64,000 nt of DNA from an uncultured Roseateles sp. (lineage in GTDB: Bacteria > Pseudomonadota > Gammaproteobacteria > Burkholderiales > Burkholderiaceae_C). Every line of letters begins with the position of its first letter. Positions within the stretch are counted from its first letter, which is position 1. Under the pieces are notes generated by a model. The model was not told the origin of the DNA and did no database searches. It was given only the letters and a program-made list of their open reading frames with translations. This document shows positions 53,615 through 60,930 of this stretch, piece after piece. Where the stretch lies: the NCBI RefSeq assembly GCF_945956965.1, contig NZ_CAMFJS010000007.1, forward strand, positions 62,001 through 126,000, read 5' to 3'. A program made the translations under genes and the position numbers.

Positions 53615-54559
53615 ATGCTGAGCTTCCAGCAAATCATTCTGACCCTGCAGGACTATTGGTCCAAACAGGGCTGCGCGCTTTTGCAGCCCTACGATATGGA
53701 AGTCGGCGCCGGCACCAGCCACACCGCCACGTTTTTGCGCGCCCTGGGCCCTGAGCCCTGGAAGGCCGCTTACGTTCAGCCCAGCCGCCGCCCCAAGGAT
53801 GGCCGCTATGGCGAGAACCCCAACCGCCTGCAGCACTACTACCAGTACCAGGTCGTGCTCAAGCCGGCACCGGCCAATATCCTGGAGCTGTATCTGGGGT
53901 CGCTCGAAGCCCTGGGCTTTGATTTGAAGAAGAACGATGTGCGCTTCGTCGAGGACGATTGGGAAAACCCGACCCTGGGTTGCTGGGGCCTCGGTTGGGA
54001 GGTCTGGCTGAACGGCATGGAGGTGACGCAGTTCACTTACTTCCAGCAAGTCGGCGGCATTGATTGCAAGCCCATCACCGGCGAGATCACCTACGGCCTG
54101 GAGCGCTTGGCCATGTATTTGCAGGGCGTGGAGTCGGTCTACGACCTGGTCTACGTCGAAGGCAAGGACGGCGCGCCTGACATCAAGTACGGCGATGTGT
54201 TTCACCAGAACGAGGTGGAGCAGTCGACCTATAACTTCGAGCACAGTGACGTCGACTTCCTGCTGACCGCTTTTGCTGCGCACGAGAAGCAAAGCAAGCA
54301 TTTGATGGAGCAGGCCCTGGCCTTGCCCGCCTATGAGCAATTGCTCAAGGCCGGCCACAGCTTCAATCTGCTGGACGCGCGTGGTGCCATCAGCGTGACC
54401 GAGCGTGCCGCCTACATCGGCCGCATCCGCAATCTGGCCCGCGCCGTGGCGCAGAGCTATCTGGACAGCCGCGCCCGCCTGGGCTTCCCCATGGCGCCCA
54501 AGGCCTGGGGCGAGGAAGTCCTGGCCCAGATCGAGAACAAGAAGACGAAGGCAGCCTGA
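53615..54559 (+). CDS. glyQ: Glycyl-tRNA synthetase alpha subunit
   Basis: 314 residues from the ATG at 53615. Class II synthetase alpha chain: [40 protein letters not shown], the long conserved run [18 protein letters not shown], and [19 protein letters not shown]. It catalyses aminoacylation of tRNA-Gly with GlyS in an alpha2beta2 complex. The glyS gene follows two bases after its stop. Confidence 0.97.
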   Translation: MLSFQQIILTLQDYWSKQGCALLQPYDMEVGAGTSHTATFLRALGPEPWKAAYVQPSRRPKDGRYGENPNRLQHYYQYQVVLKPAPANILELYLGSLEALGFDLKKNDVRFVEDDWENPTLGCWGLGWEVWLNGMEVTQFTYFQQVGGIDCKPITGEITYGLERLAMYLQGVESVYDLVYVEGKDGAPDIKYGDVFHQNEVEQSTYNFEHSDVDFLLTAFAAHEKQSKHLMEQALALPAYEQLLKAGHSFNLLDARGAISVTERAAYIGRIRNLARAVAQSYLDSRARLGFPMAPKAWGEEVLAQIENKKTKAA

Positions 54560-54561
54560 GC

Positions 54562-56670
54562 ATGAGTGCCAATTCCAAGAACCTCCTGATTGAACTGTTT
54601 GTTGAAGAGCTGCCGCCCAAGGCGCTCAAGAAGCTGGGCGAGGCCTTCACCCAAGTGCTGGTGGACAGCCTCAAGGCCCAGGGCCTGGCTGCGGCCGACG
54701 CCGTGGCCACCGCTTTCGCTTCGCCGCGCCGCCTCGGCCTGCACCTGACGCATGTGGCCGCCAAGGCTGCCGACCGTGCCGTGCAGCAAAAGCTGATGCC
54801 GGTGAGCGTGGCCCTGGACAAAGATGGCCAGCCCACCCAAGCTCTGCTGAAACGTCTGGCCGGCATGGGCCTGGATGCCAGCGCGGTTGCCCAGCTCAAG
54901 CGCGCGCCCGATGGCAAGGCCGAGGCCTTGTTCCTGGACAGCATTCAAGCCGGCGCCACGCTGGCCGAAGGCGCGCAAAAAGCCTTGGACGAAGCGCTGG
55001 CCAAGCTGCCCATCCCCAAGGTGATGACTTATCAGCTGGCCGACGGCTGGAGCGATGTGAAGTTTGTGCGCCCCGCCCACGGCCTGGTGGCCCTGCACGG
55101 CAGCGAACTTCTGCCCCTGCAAGCCCTGGGCTTGACGGCCGGGCGCGAGACTCGCGGCCACCGTTTTGAGGCGCAGGTCGAGCGCATCACGATCGAGAGC
55201 GCCGACAGCTACGCCACCCAGCTGCGCGAGCAGGGCGCCGTGATCGCCGGCTATGCCGAGCGCCGTGTCGAGATCGTGCGCCAGCTCAATGCGGCAGCCG
55301 CTGCGCAAGGCCTGAGCCCGATTGAGGACGAGGCCTTGCTGGACGAGGTGAACTCCTTGGTCGAGCGCCCCAATGTGCTGACCTGCCAGTTCGAGCCCGA
55401 GTTCCTGGCCGTGCCGCAGGAATGCCTGATTCTGACCATGAAGGCGAATCAGAAATACTTCCCGCTGCTGGACGCTGCGGGCAAGCTGACGCACAAATTC
55501 CTGGTCGTTTCCAATATCAGCCCGGCCGATGCGTCGGCCGTGATCGGCGGCAATGAGCGGGTGGTGCGCCCGCGCTTGTCGGATGCCAAATTCTTCTTTG
55601 ACCAAGACCGCAAGAAGTCCCTGGCCGAGCGGGTGTCAGGTCTTGCCAAGGTGGTTTATCACGGCAAGCTGGGCACGCAGGGCGAGCGCGTCGAGCGCGT
55701 GCGCGCCATTGCCAAGGCGATTGCCGCCTTGCTGGGCGGCCCTGAGCTGAGCGCGCAAGTCGACCAAGCCGCCCATCTGGCCAAGGCCGATTTGCTGACC
55801 GATATGGTTGGCGAGTTCCCCGAGCTGCAAGGCATCATGGGCGGCTACTACGCCCGCCACGACGGGCTGGGCGATGAGGTGGCCATGGCCATCGAAGACC
55901 ATTACAAGCCGCGCTTCGCGGGCGACGCCTTGCCGCGCAATGAAGCGGGCCTGGTGGTGGCCATGGCCGACAAGCTGGAAACCCTGGTCGGCATGTTCGG
56001 CATCGGCCAACTGCCCACCGGCGATAAAGACCCGTTCGCGCTGCGCCGCCATGCCCTGGGCCTGGTGCGCATGCTGAGCGAGCGCGCCGGCACGCTGAGC
56101 CTGGACGCGCTGATTGCCGCGGCTGTGCCGGCCTTCGGTGCGCTGATCCAGAATCCTGCGGCGCCTTTGTCTGACTTCATCTTCGACCGCCTCTCCGGCA
56201 GCCTGCGAGAGCAAGGCTATAGCGCCCAGGAAGTGGACGCCGTGTTGGCCCTGCGCCCGCAAAGCCTGGGTGACATCAGCCAGCGCCTGGCGGCAGTTCG
56301 TGCTTTTGCCGCCTTGCCCGAAGCGGCCGCGCTGGCTGCGGCCAATAAGCGCATCGGCAATATCTTGAAGAAGAGCGAAGAGCCGGTCACGGCCAGCGTC
56401 AACCCCGCTTTGCTGCAAGAAGCGGCCGAGCAGGGCCTGGCTGCCGCGCTGGCCAAGGTCGGCCCGCAAGCCGATCAGCTGTTTGCTCAGGGCGACTTCA
56501 CCGCCTCCTTGAGCGCGCTGGCTTCTTTGCGTGGCCCGGTCGATGCCTTCTTTGACGGCGTGATGGTGAACGCCGAAGACGCCGCCCTGCGCGCCAACCG
56601 CCTGGGCTTGTTGAAGAGCCTGCATGAGGCGATGAACCGGGTGGCCGATTTGGCTCGCCTGGCGGTCTAA
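54562..56670 (+). CDS. glyS: Glycyl-tRNA synthetase beta subunit
   Basis: 702 residues, standard length. The N-terminus LLIELFVEELPPKALKKLGE, the segment TRGHRFEAQVERITI, the conserved LILTMKANQKYFPLLDAAG, KFFFDQDRKKSLAERV, the HD-like region GEFPELQGIMGGYYARHDG, and the C-terminal anticodon-binding part (FDGVMVNAED) are all present. It completes the bacterial alpha/beta GlyRS with GlyQ. Confidence 0.97.
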   Translation: MSANSKNLLIELFVEELPPKALKKLGEAFTQVLVDSLKAQGLAAADAVATAFASPRRLGLHLTHVAAKAADRAVQQKLMPVSVALDKDGQPTQALLKRLAGMGLDASAVAQLKRAPDGKAEALFLDSIQAGATLAEGAQKALDEALAKLPIPKVMTYQLADGWSDVKFVRPAHGLVALHGSELLPLQALGLTAGRETRGHRFEAQVERITIESADSYATQLREQGAVIAGYAERRVEIVRQLNAAAAAQGLSPIEDEALLDEVNSLVERPNVLTCQFEPEFLAVPQECLILTMKANQKYFPLLDAAGKLTHKFLVVSNISPADASAVIGGNERVVRPRLSDAKFFFDQDRKKSLAERVSGLAKVVYHGKLGTQGERVERVRAIAKAIAALLGGPELSAQVDQAAHLAKADLLTDMVGEFPELQGIMGGYYARHDGLGDEVAMAIEDHYKPRFAGDALPRNEAGLVVAMADKLETLVGMFGIGQLPTGDKDPFALRRHALGLVRMLSERAGTLSLDALIAAAVPAFGALIQNPAAPLSDFIFDRLSGSLREQGYSAQEVDAVLALRPQSLGDISQRLAAVRAFAALPEAAALAAANKRIGNILKKSEEPVTASVNPALLQEAAEQGLAAALAKVGPQADQLFAQGDFTASLSALASLRGPVDAFFDGVMVNAEDAALRANRLGLLKSLHEAMNRVADLARLAV

Positions 56671-56695
56671 TCACCCGAACCCTGAGCCAAGCCCC

Positions 56696-57352
56696 ATGCC
56701 GATTCGCTCCGACCACAACACCCACCACCATCCCGTCAAGCTGGTCATCTTGGGGCGTGACGGGACGATCAACCAGTACCGCGACGACCACGTCAAGTCG
56801 ATCGAGGAATTGCAGCCCCTGCCTGGGGCGCTGGAGGCGGTGGCGCGACTCAACCAGGCTGGTTGGCAGGTCGTGATGGCCACCAACCAGCCCGGCATTG
56901 GCCGTGGTTTGCTGGACATGGCTTCGCTCAACGCGATTCATATCCGCCTCAATCAAATGCTGGCCGAGAAGGGCGGGCGCTTGTCCGCCGCCTTCTTCTG
57001 CCCGCATACGCCGGAGGAGGGCTGCGATTGCCGCAAGCCCTTGCCTGGCCTGGTCTTGCAGATTGGCGAGCGCTTCGGCGTGGACCTGGCCACCGTGCAT
57101 ATGGTGGGCGCCAGCCTCGGTGATTTGCAAACCGCGCAGGCGGCAGGCTGCATCCCGCATCTGGTGCGCAGCGAACGGCTGGGCAATCTGAGTGAGGAGC
57201 AGTTCGCGGCTCTGGCGGCGCAAGTGCCCGGCACCAAGGTGCACACCAATCTGAGCGCCTTTGCCGAAGGCCTGATCCAACAAGAACGCCGCAGCAAGGC
57301 TGACGCCCGCGGTGACCATGCAGCACAAGCCGATAGCGGCCCGGAGACCTGA
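56696..57352 (+). CDS. GmhB-like HAD phosphatase homologue lacking catalytic aspartates
   Basis: 218 residues. Overall it is the heptose-bisphosphate phosphatase (GmhB)/histidinol-phosphatase HAD family. Motif I, normally LDRDG, reads LGRDG: the nucleophile is Gly20 (codon GGG at 56753). The metal-binding Asp of motif IV (normally GDS) is Ala139 in VGASLGDLQ (codon GCC at 57110). The general acid position Asp22, Thr63, Lys114 and the zinc ligands Cys102, His104, Cys110, Cys112 remain. Without the nucleophile, phosphatase activity is very unlikely, so it is probably a pseudoenzyme or a structural/regulatory relative. The reading frame is otherwise open and normal; sequencing error would have to hit two separate codons. 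It sits between glyS and plsC. Confidence 0.88.
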   Translation: MPIRSDHNTHHHPVKLVILGRDGTINQYRDDHVKSIEELQPLPGALEAVARLNQAGWQVVMATNQPGIGRGLLDMASLNAIHIRLNQMLAEKGGRLSAAFFCPHTPEEGCDCRKPLPGLVLQIGERFGVDLATVHMVGASLGDLQTAQAAGCIPHLVRSERLGNLSEEQFAALAAQVPGTKVHTNLSAFAEGLIQQERRSKADARGDHAAQADSGPET

Positions 57353-57356
57353 GTTA

Positions 57357-58163
57357 ATGCTTGCCACCCTTTTGTCCGCCCTGCGGTCCGCACTGTTCCT
57401 GTTGTTCCTCATCGTCACGGTGATTCCGTGGGCCACCGCCGTCTTGTTGATTTCCATCTTCGCGCGCGGCAACACGGTGTACTGGGCTTGCGCGGGCTGG
57501 CTGCGCTTGTCGATCTACGGTGCGCGCTATATCTGCGGCGTGCAGTGGCGCATCCAGGGTGAGCAGAACCTGCCCAGCGCGGCCGACACCACCTCGGGCG
57601 TGGTGCTGCTGTCCAAGCATCAAAGCACCTGGGAGACTTTTGCCTACCCGGGCTTGATGACCCACCCGCTGGCCTATGTGTTCAAGCGTGAGTTGCTCTA
57701 TGTGCCCTTCTTCGGCTGGGCCATGGCGCGCATGGACATGATCCACATCGACCGCAGCAAGCGCAGCCAGGCCTGGAGCAAGGTGGCCGAGCAGGGCAAG
57801 CGCCTGACGGCGATGGGCCACTGGGTCATCATGTTCCCGGAAGGCACGCGCATCGCGCGCGGCAAGAAGGGTGAGTACAAAACCGGCGGCACCCGCCTGG
57901 CCATCGAGGCCGGCGTGCCGGTGGTGCCCATCGCGGCCACGGCCGCGCGCTGCTGGCCGCGCAAGTCCTTCTTGCTGCGCCCCGGCGTGGTGGACATCTC
58001 CATCGGCCGCCAAATCCCCTCGGTGGGCCGCGAGCCCGGCGAGATGATGCGCGAGGTGGAAACCTGGATCGAGGCTGAAATGCGCCGTCTGGACCCCGAG
58101 GCCTACGGCCCTGAGTCCGCAGACGCAGCAGCGCCCGTCAAGGCCGAAAAGGCAAAGGCCTGA
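57357..58163 (+). CDS. plsC: 1-acyl-sn-glycerol-3-phosphate acyltransferase
   Basis: 268 residues. An N-terminal membrane helix (SALFLLFLIVTVIPWATAVL) precedes the acyltransferase domain. The catalytic motif is SKHQSTWETF, HX4E rather than the usual HX4D; the FPEGTRIARGKKG glycerol-phosphate-binding motif and VPVVPIAATAARCWPRKSF are present. Glu in place of Asp is, as I recall, common in the Burkholderiales branch. It makes phosphatidic acid from lysophosphatidic acid. It follows the GmhB-like gene by four bases. Confidence 0.9.
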   Translation: MLATLLSALRSALFLLFLIVTVIPWATAVLLISIFARGNTVYWACAGWLRLSIYGARYICGVQWRIQGEQNLPSAADTTSGVVLLSKHQSTWETFAYPGLMTHPLAYVFKRELLYVPFFGWAMARMDMIHIDRSKRSQAWSKVAEQGKRLTAMGHWVIMFPEGTRIARGKKGEYKTGGTRLAIEAGVPVVPIAATAARCWPRKSFLLRPGVVDISIGRQIPSVGREPGEMMREVETWIEAEMRRLDPEAYGPESADAAAPVKAEKAKA

Positions 58164-58179
58164 GTGTAGGACCCGCGGC

Positions 58180-59010
58180 ATGCGCAAGCGCCTCGCCCAA
58201 CTCTTGCAGGACGCGCAGCTGTCCTTGTTCGGGCCTGAGGTCTTGAGCGCGCCCGCGCCTACGCCTGTATTGGCTGCTCCGCAGCTGCCCAACCCGCGCG
58301 CGCAGCGCGAGCTGCGCCTGGGTGAGCAGCGCGTGGCCTATGAGCTCAAGCGTGCACGCCGCCGCAGCATCGGCTTCGTGGTCGGCTCCGAAGGCTTGCG
58401 GGTCAGCGCGCCGCGCTGGCTGCCGCAAGAAGACATCGAGCGCGCCCTGGTGCAGAAATCGGACTGGATTCTGCGCAAGCTGGTCGAGCAGCGCGAGCGC
58501 GCCCGGCGCGTGGCGGCCGCGCGCATCGAGTGGCGCGATGGCGCCAGCATGAACTATCTCGGCACGCGCCTGACCCTGCGGCTGGGCGCCGCGCAAGCCG
58601 GTGTGACCCTGGATGAAGAAGCGCAGCTGCTGCATCTGCACCTGCCGGTCTTGAGCAGTGAAGACGAGGTGCGCGAGGCCGTGCAAGCCTGGTTGAAGCG
58701 GCGCGCGCGCGCGCTGTTCGAGCTGCGCTGCGCCTACTTCGCGGCGGCCCTGGGCGTGCAGATGACGTCACTGCGCCTGAGTTCGGCGCAAACCCGCTGG
58801 GGCAGCGCCAGTGCCGATGGCTCGATCCGCCTGAACTGGCGTTTGATTCACTTCAGCCCGGCCATCATCGACTATGTGGTGGCGCACGAGCTGGCGCATT
58901 TGCGCGAGATGAATCACAGCCCGCGCTTTTGGGCGGTGGTGGCGTCCGTCTTGCCTGATTACGAGCGCGCCCGCGCTCAGCTGCGCGAAGAATCCATCAT
59001 TGCCGAGTAG
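58180..59010 (+). CDS. YgjP-like (DUF45) metallohydrolase
   Basis: 276 residues. The N-terminal part has the basic arrangement VAYELKRARRRSIGFVV typical of the DUF45/YgjP family; the C-terminus has RLSSAQTRWGSASADGSIRL and the metal site VVAHELAHLREMNHSPRFW (HExxH plus a distal His). Members are gluzincin-like hydrolases, and YgjP has been connected with pyrophosphatase activity; the substrate here is unknown. The gene ends the corC-to-ygjP run, starting 16 bases after plsC. Confidence 0.88.
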   Translation: MRKRLAQLLQDAQLSLFGPEVLSAPAPTPVLAAPQLPNPRAQRELRLGEQRVAYELKRARRRSIGFVVGSEGLRVSAPRWLPQEDIERALVQKSDWILRKLVEQRERARRVAAARIEWRDGASMNYLGTRLTLRLGAAQAGVTLDEEAQLLHLHLPVLSSEDEVREAVQAWLKRRARALFELRCAYFAAALGVQMTSLRLSSAQTRWGSASADGSIRLNWRLIHFSPAIIDYVVAHELAHLREMNHSPRFWAVVASVLPDYERARAQLREESIIAE

Positions 59011-59341
59011 GCATTTGGGTGAGTTCTAGCCTGGCAAGGCCTGACCCCGCCTTCGCCTCAAGCCCCTTTTTTTCTTCAAACCCCCCCCTTTTGGGGGTGG
59101 TTGCCCCGGCCTGCGTTCGCGTGCAAACTGCCGCCCAACGCTGTCAACGCGCTGGAGAGACTTCAGAAATGCTGAAGTCATCGGAGGTAAGCAGGCCTTT
59201 GCAGCCAGGCCCTGCTTGCGGGAGCACCAAAAAGAAGACTGCATGCCGCCGCTGGGGTTCACGCCTCAGCGGCGGCACTACTTCTGGGCTGCACTTTGCC
59301 ATTCAGTTTGGCCATTCAGCTTTGCGCTGAAGGTCGGTGTT
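59011..59341. other. 331-base region between convergent genes
   Basis: No credible gene. It contains a pyrimidine-rich stretch with a C7/G5 pairing (about 59080-59105), the perfect hairpin described separately at 59245-59276, and the short repeat GCCATTCAG occurring twice (around 59300-59325). The hairpins suggest transcription end points of the two convergent genes. Confidence 0.6.
59245..59276. terminator. Hairpin between ygjP-like and MBL-fold genes
   Basis: GCCGCCGCTG and CAGCGGCGGC form a perfect 10-bp GC-rich stem with a 12-base loop between two convergent genes. No T-run follows in either direction, so it may be a Rho-aided or bidirectional terminator rather than a classical one. Confidence 0.5.
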
Positions 59342-60400
59342 TCAGATCGCGCTGAAGCGGTAAATGCCGTCGGCGTCCAGGCGGCGCTGCAAGCGGCCCT
59401 GCAGCCACAAAGCATTCAGGTGCGCCACCGACTCGCCCATGGCGAAGGTGGTCTGGTGCAGATCGAGCTTGCGCTTGAACAGCAGGTCCAGCAGCTCTGC
59501 CGCGTGGCAGGGCTTGGCGGCACAGGCCTGCATGACATCGGCCAGGCGCTCATCGTGGTGCTCCAGCAATTGATCGACGCGGGCGTGCAGGCCGCTGAAG
59601 GGTTTGCCATGCGCGGGCAGCACCAAGGTGTCGGCCGGTAGCGTCAGCATCTGGCGGATGGAGTCAAGGTAGAGCGTCAGCGGGTCGGCCTCGGGCTCCA
59701 CATCCACCACGCTGACATTGGTGGAGATGCGCGGCAGCACCATATCGCCGGAGATCAGCAGGCTCAATTCGGGGCAGTGCAGGCTGATGTGCTCGGGCGC
59801 GTGGCCATAGCCGGTGACGCAATGCCAACTGCGGCCACCGATGGTGAGCTGCAGCCCATTCATCAGGCGCCGGAAGCTGGCCGGCACACTGGGCACCATG
59901 CTGGGGTAGTAGCTGCTGCGAGCGCGGATCTTGGCCAGCGATTCTTCATCGACCAGGCCATGGCTGGCGAAGAAGGCCGCCGCGCTGTGGCCGCCCATGC
60001 CCACCGTTGAGCCGCTGGCCAACCGGGCCAGATGGAAATCGGTCGCGCTGATCCATAAGCGGCATTGCCATTTCTCGGTCAGCCAGGCCGCCAGGCCGAT
60101 ATGGTCGGGATGAAAGTGGGTGACGATGACGCGCAGCACCGGCAGGCCCGCCAGCTCGTTAGCAAACACCTGCTCCCACAGCGCTTGCGTGGCGGGGTTG
60201 GCCACGCCGCAGTCCACGATGCTCCAGCCGGCCTGGCCGTCGATCTCATCCCGCAGCAGCCACAAATTGATGTGGTCCAGCGCAAAGGGCAGGCCCATGC
60301 GCAGCCAGCGCACGCCGGGCGCCAACTCCAGGGTGGCGCCGGGGGCGGGCAGGGCATCGCCCAGGGGGTAGTGCAGTTCGGACTCGCGGGAATTGGCCAT
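59342..60400 (-). CDS. MBL-fold metallo-hydrolase
   Basis: 352 residues from the ATG at 60400. Metal ligands are clear: VTHFHPDHIG, the histidine in GYGHAPEHIS, Asp in LLISGDMVLPRI, and LVLPAHGKPFSG. A C-terminal winged-helix-like part follows (VAHLNALWLQGRLQRRL). This is the LACTB2/hydroxyacyl-glutathione-hydrolase-like branch. It is divergent from the LiuR-like gene, sharing a 98-base gap with the palindrome TTGACGTTAACGTCAA, so it is probably part of the same regulon, perhaps cleaving an acyl-CoA or thioester. Substrate not shown. Confidence 0.87.
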   Translation of the reverse strand: MANSRESELHYPLGDALPAPGATLELAPGVRWLRMGLPFALDHINLWLLRDEIDGQAGWSIVDCGVANPATQALWEQVFANELAGLPVLRVIVTHFHPDHIGLAAWLTEKWQCRLWISATDFHLARLASGSTVGMGGHSAAAFFASHGLVDEESLAKIRARSSYYPSMVPSVPASFRRLMNGLQLTIGGRSWHCVTGYGHAPEHISLHCPELSLLISGDMVLPRISTNVSVVDVEPEADPLTLYLDSIRQMLTLPADTLVLPAHGKPFSGLHARVDQLLEHHDERLADVMQACAAKPCHAAELLDLLFKRKLDLHQTTFAMGESVAHLNALWLQGRLQRRLDADGIYRFSAI

Positions 60401-60456
60401 GGTGGTCTTGTCTTTTCTTGTCGCTATTGGCTTGTTGTGCGGCAGGTAAACTGCCG

Positions 60457-60472
60457 TTGACGTTAACGTCAA
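60457..60472. promoter_or_regulatory. LiuR-type operator in the MBL-fold/merR divergent promoter
   Basis: TTGACGTTAACGTCAA is a perfect 16-base palindrome between the divergently read MBL-fold and MerR-type genes. A closely matching site is upstream of icmF at 26296-26315. The last base overlaps an alternative ATG at 60472, which argues for the downstream ATG at 60499 as the true regulator start. Confidence 0.75.
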
Positions 60473-60498
60473 TGTCCACTCAGTTTAGCCAGCATCCC

Positions 60499-60930
60499 AT
60501 GACTTCCAACGCAAACCCCGCCACCGCCGCATGTGTTGCTGAAGGGCAGGCGCGCTTATTCACCATCACCGAGTTGGCGGCCGAGTTCGACATCACCCCG
60601 CGCGCGATTCGTTTCTACGAAGACATGGGCCTGCTGGAACCCACCCGCTCGGGCCGCAACCGGGTCTATTCGCACCGCGACCGCACCCGCCTCAAGCTGA
60701 CGCTGCGCGGCAAACGCCTGGGCCTGACCCTGCAAGAAATCAAGCAACTGGTGGACATGTACGACGCCAAAACCGGCGCCGCCCCGCAGCTCAAGGCCTT
60801 TCTCGAAGTGCTGCGCCAGCATCGCCGCCAACTCGAGCAGCAGCTTGACGACATCGAAGTCACCCTGGCTGAGATCGCCCAGCATGAGCAGCGCTGTGAA
60901 AGCCTGCTCAAGTCCAGTCAAGCGGCCTGA
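60499..60930 (+). CDS. MerR-family regulator, LiuR-like
   Basis: 143 residues from the ATG at 60499. The winged helix part is LFTITELAAEFDITPRAIRFYEDMG without the cysteine metal ligands of metal-sensing MerR proteins, followed by TLRGKRLGLTLQEIKQLVDM and a coiled coil (LEVLRQHRRQLEQQLDDIEV). It resembles LiuR, which controls leucine/isovalerate and branched acyl-CoA degradation genes in proteobacteria. Its own promoter has the palindrome it would bind, suggesting autoregulation, with icmF and the MBL-fold gene as further targets in this window. Confidence 0.85.
   Translation: MTSNANPATAACVAEGQARLFTITELAAEFDITPRAIRFYEDMGLLEPTRSGRNRVYSHRDRTRLKLTLRGKRLGLTLQEIKQLVDMYDAKTGAAPQLKAFLEVLRQHRRQLEQQLDDIEVTLAEIAQHEQRCESLLKSSQAA

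Noticed and set aside
59019..59330. Plus-strand frame of 103 codons between ygjP-like and MBL-fold genes
   Set aside because: Contains the hairpin and homopolymer tracts, no ribosome site, no family likeness.
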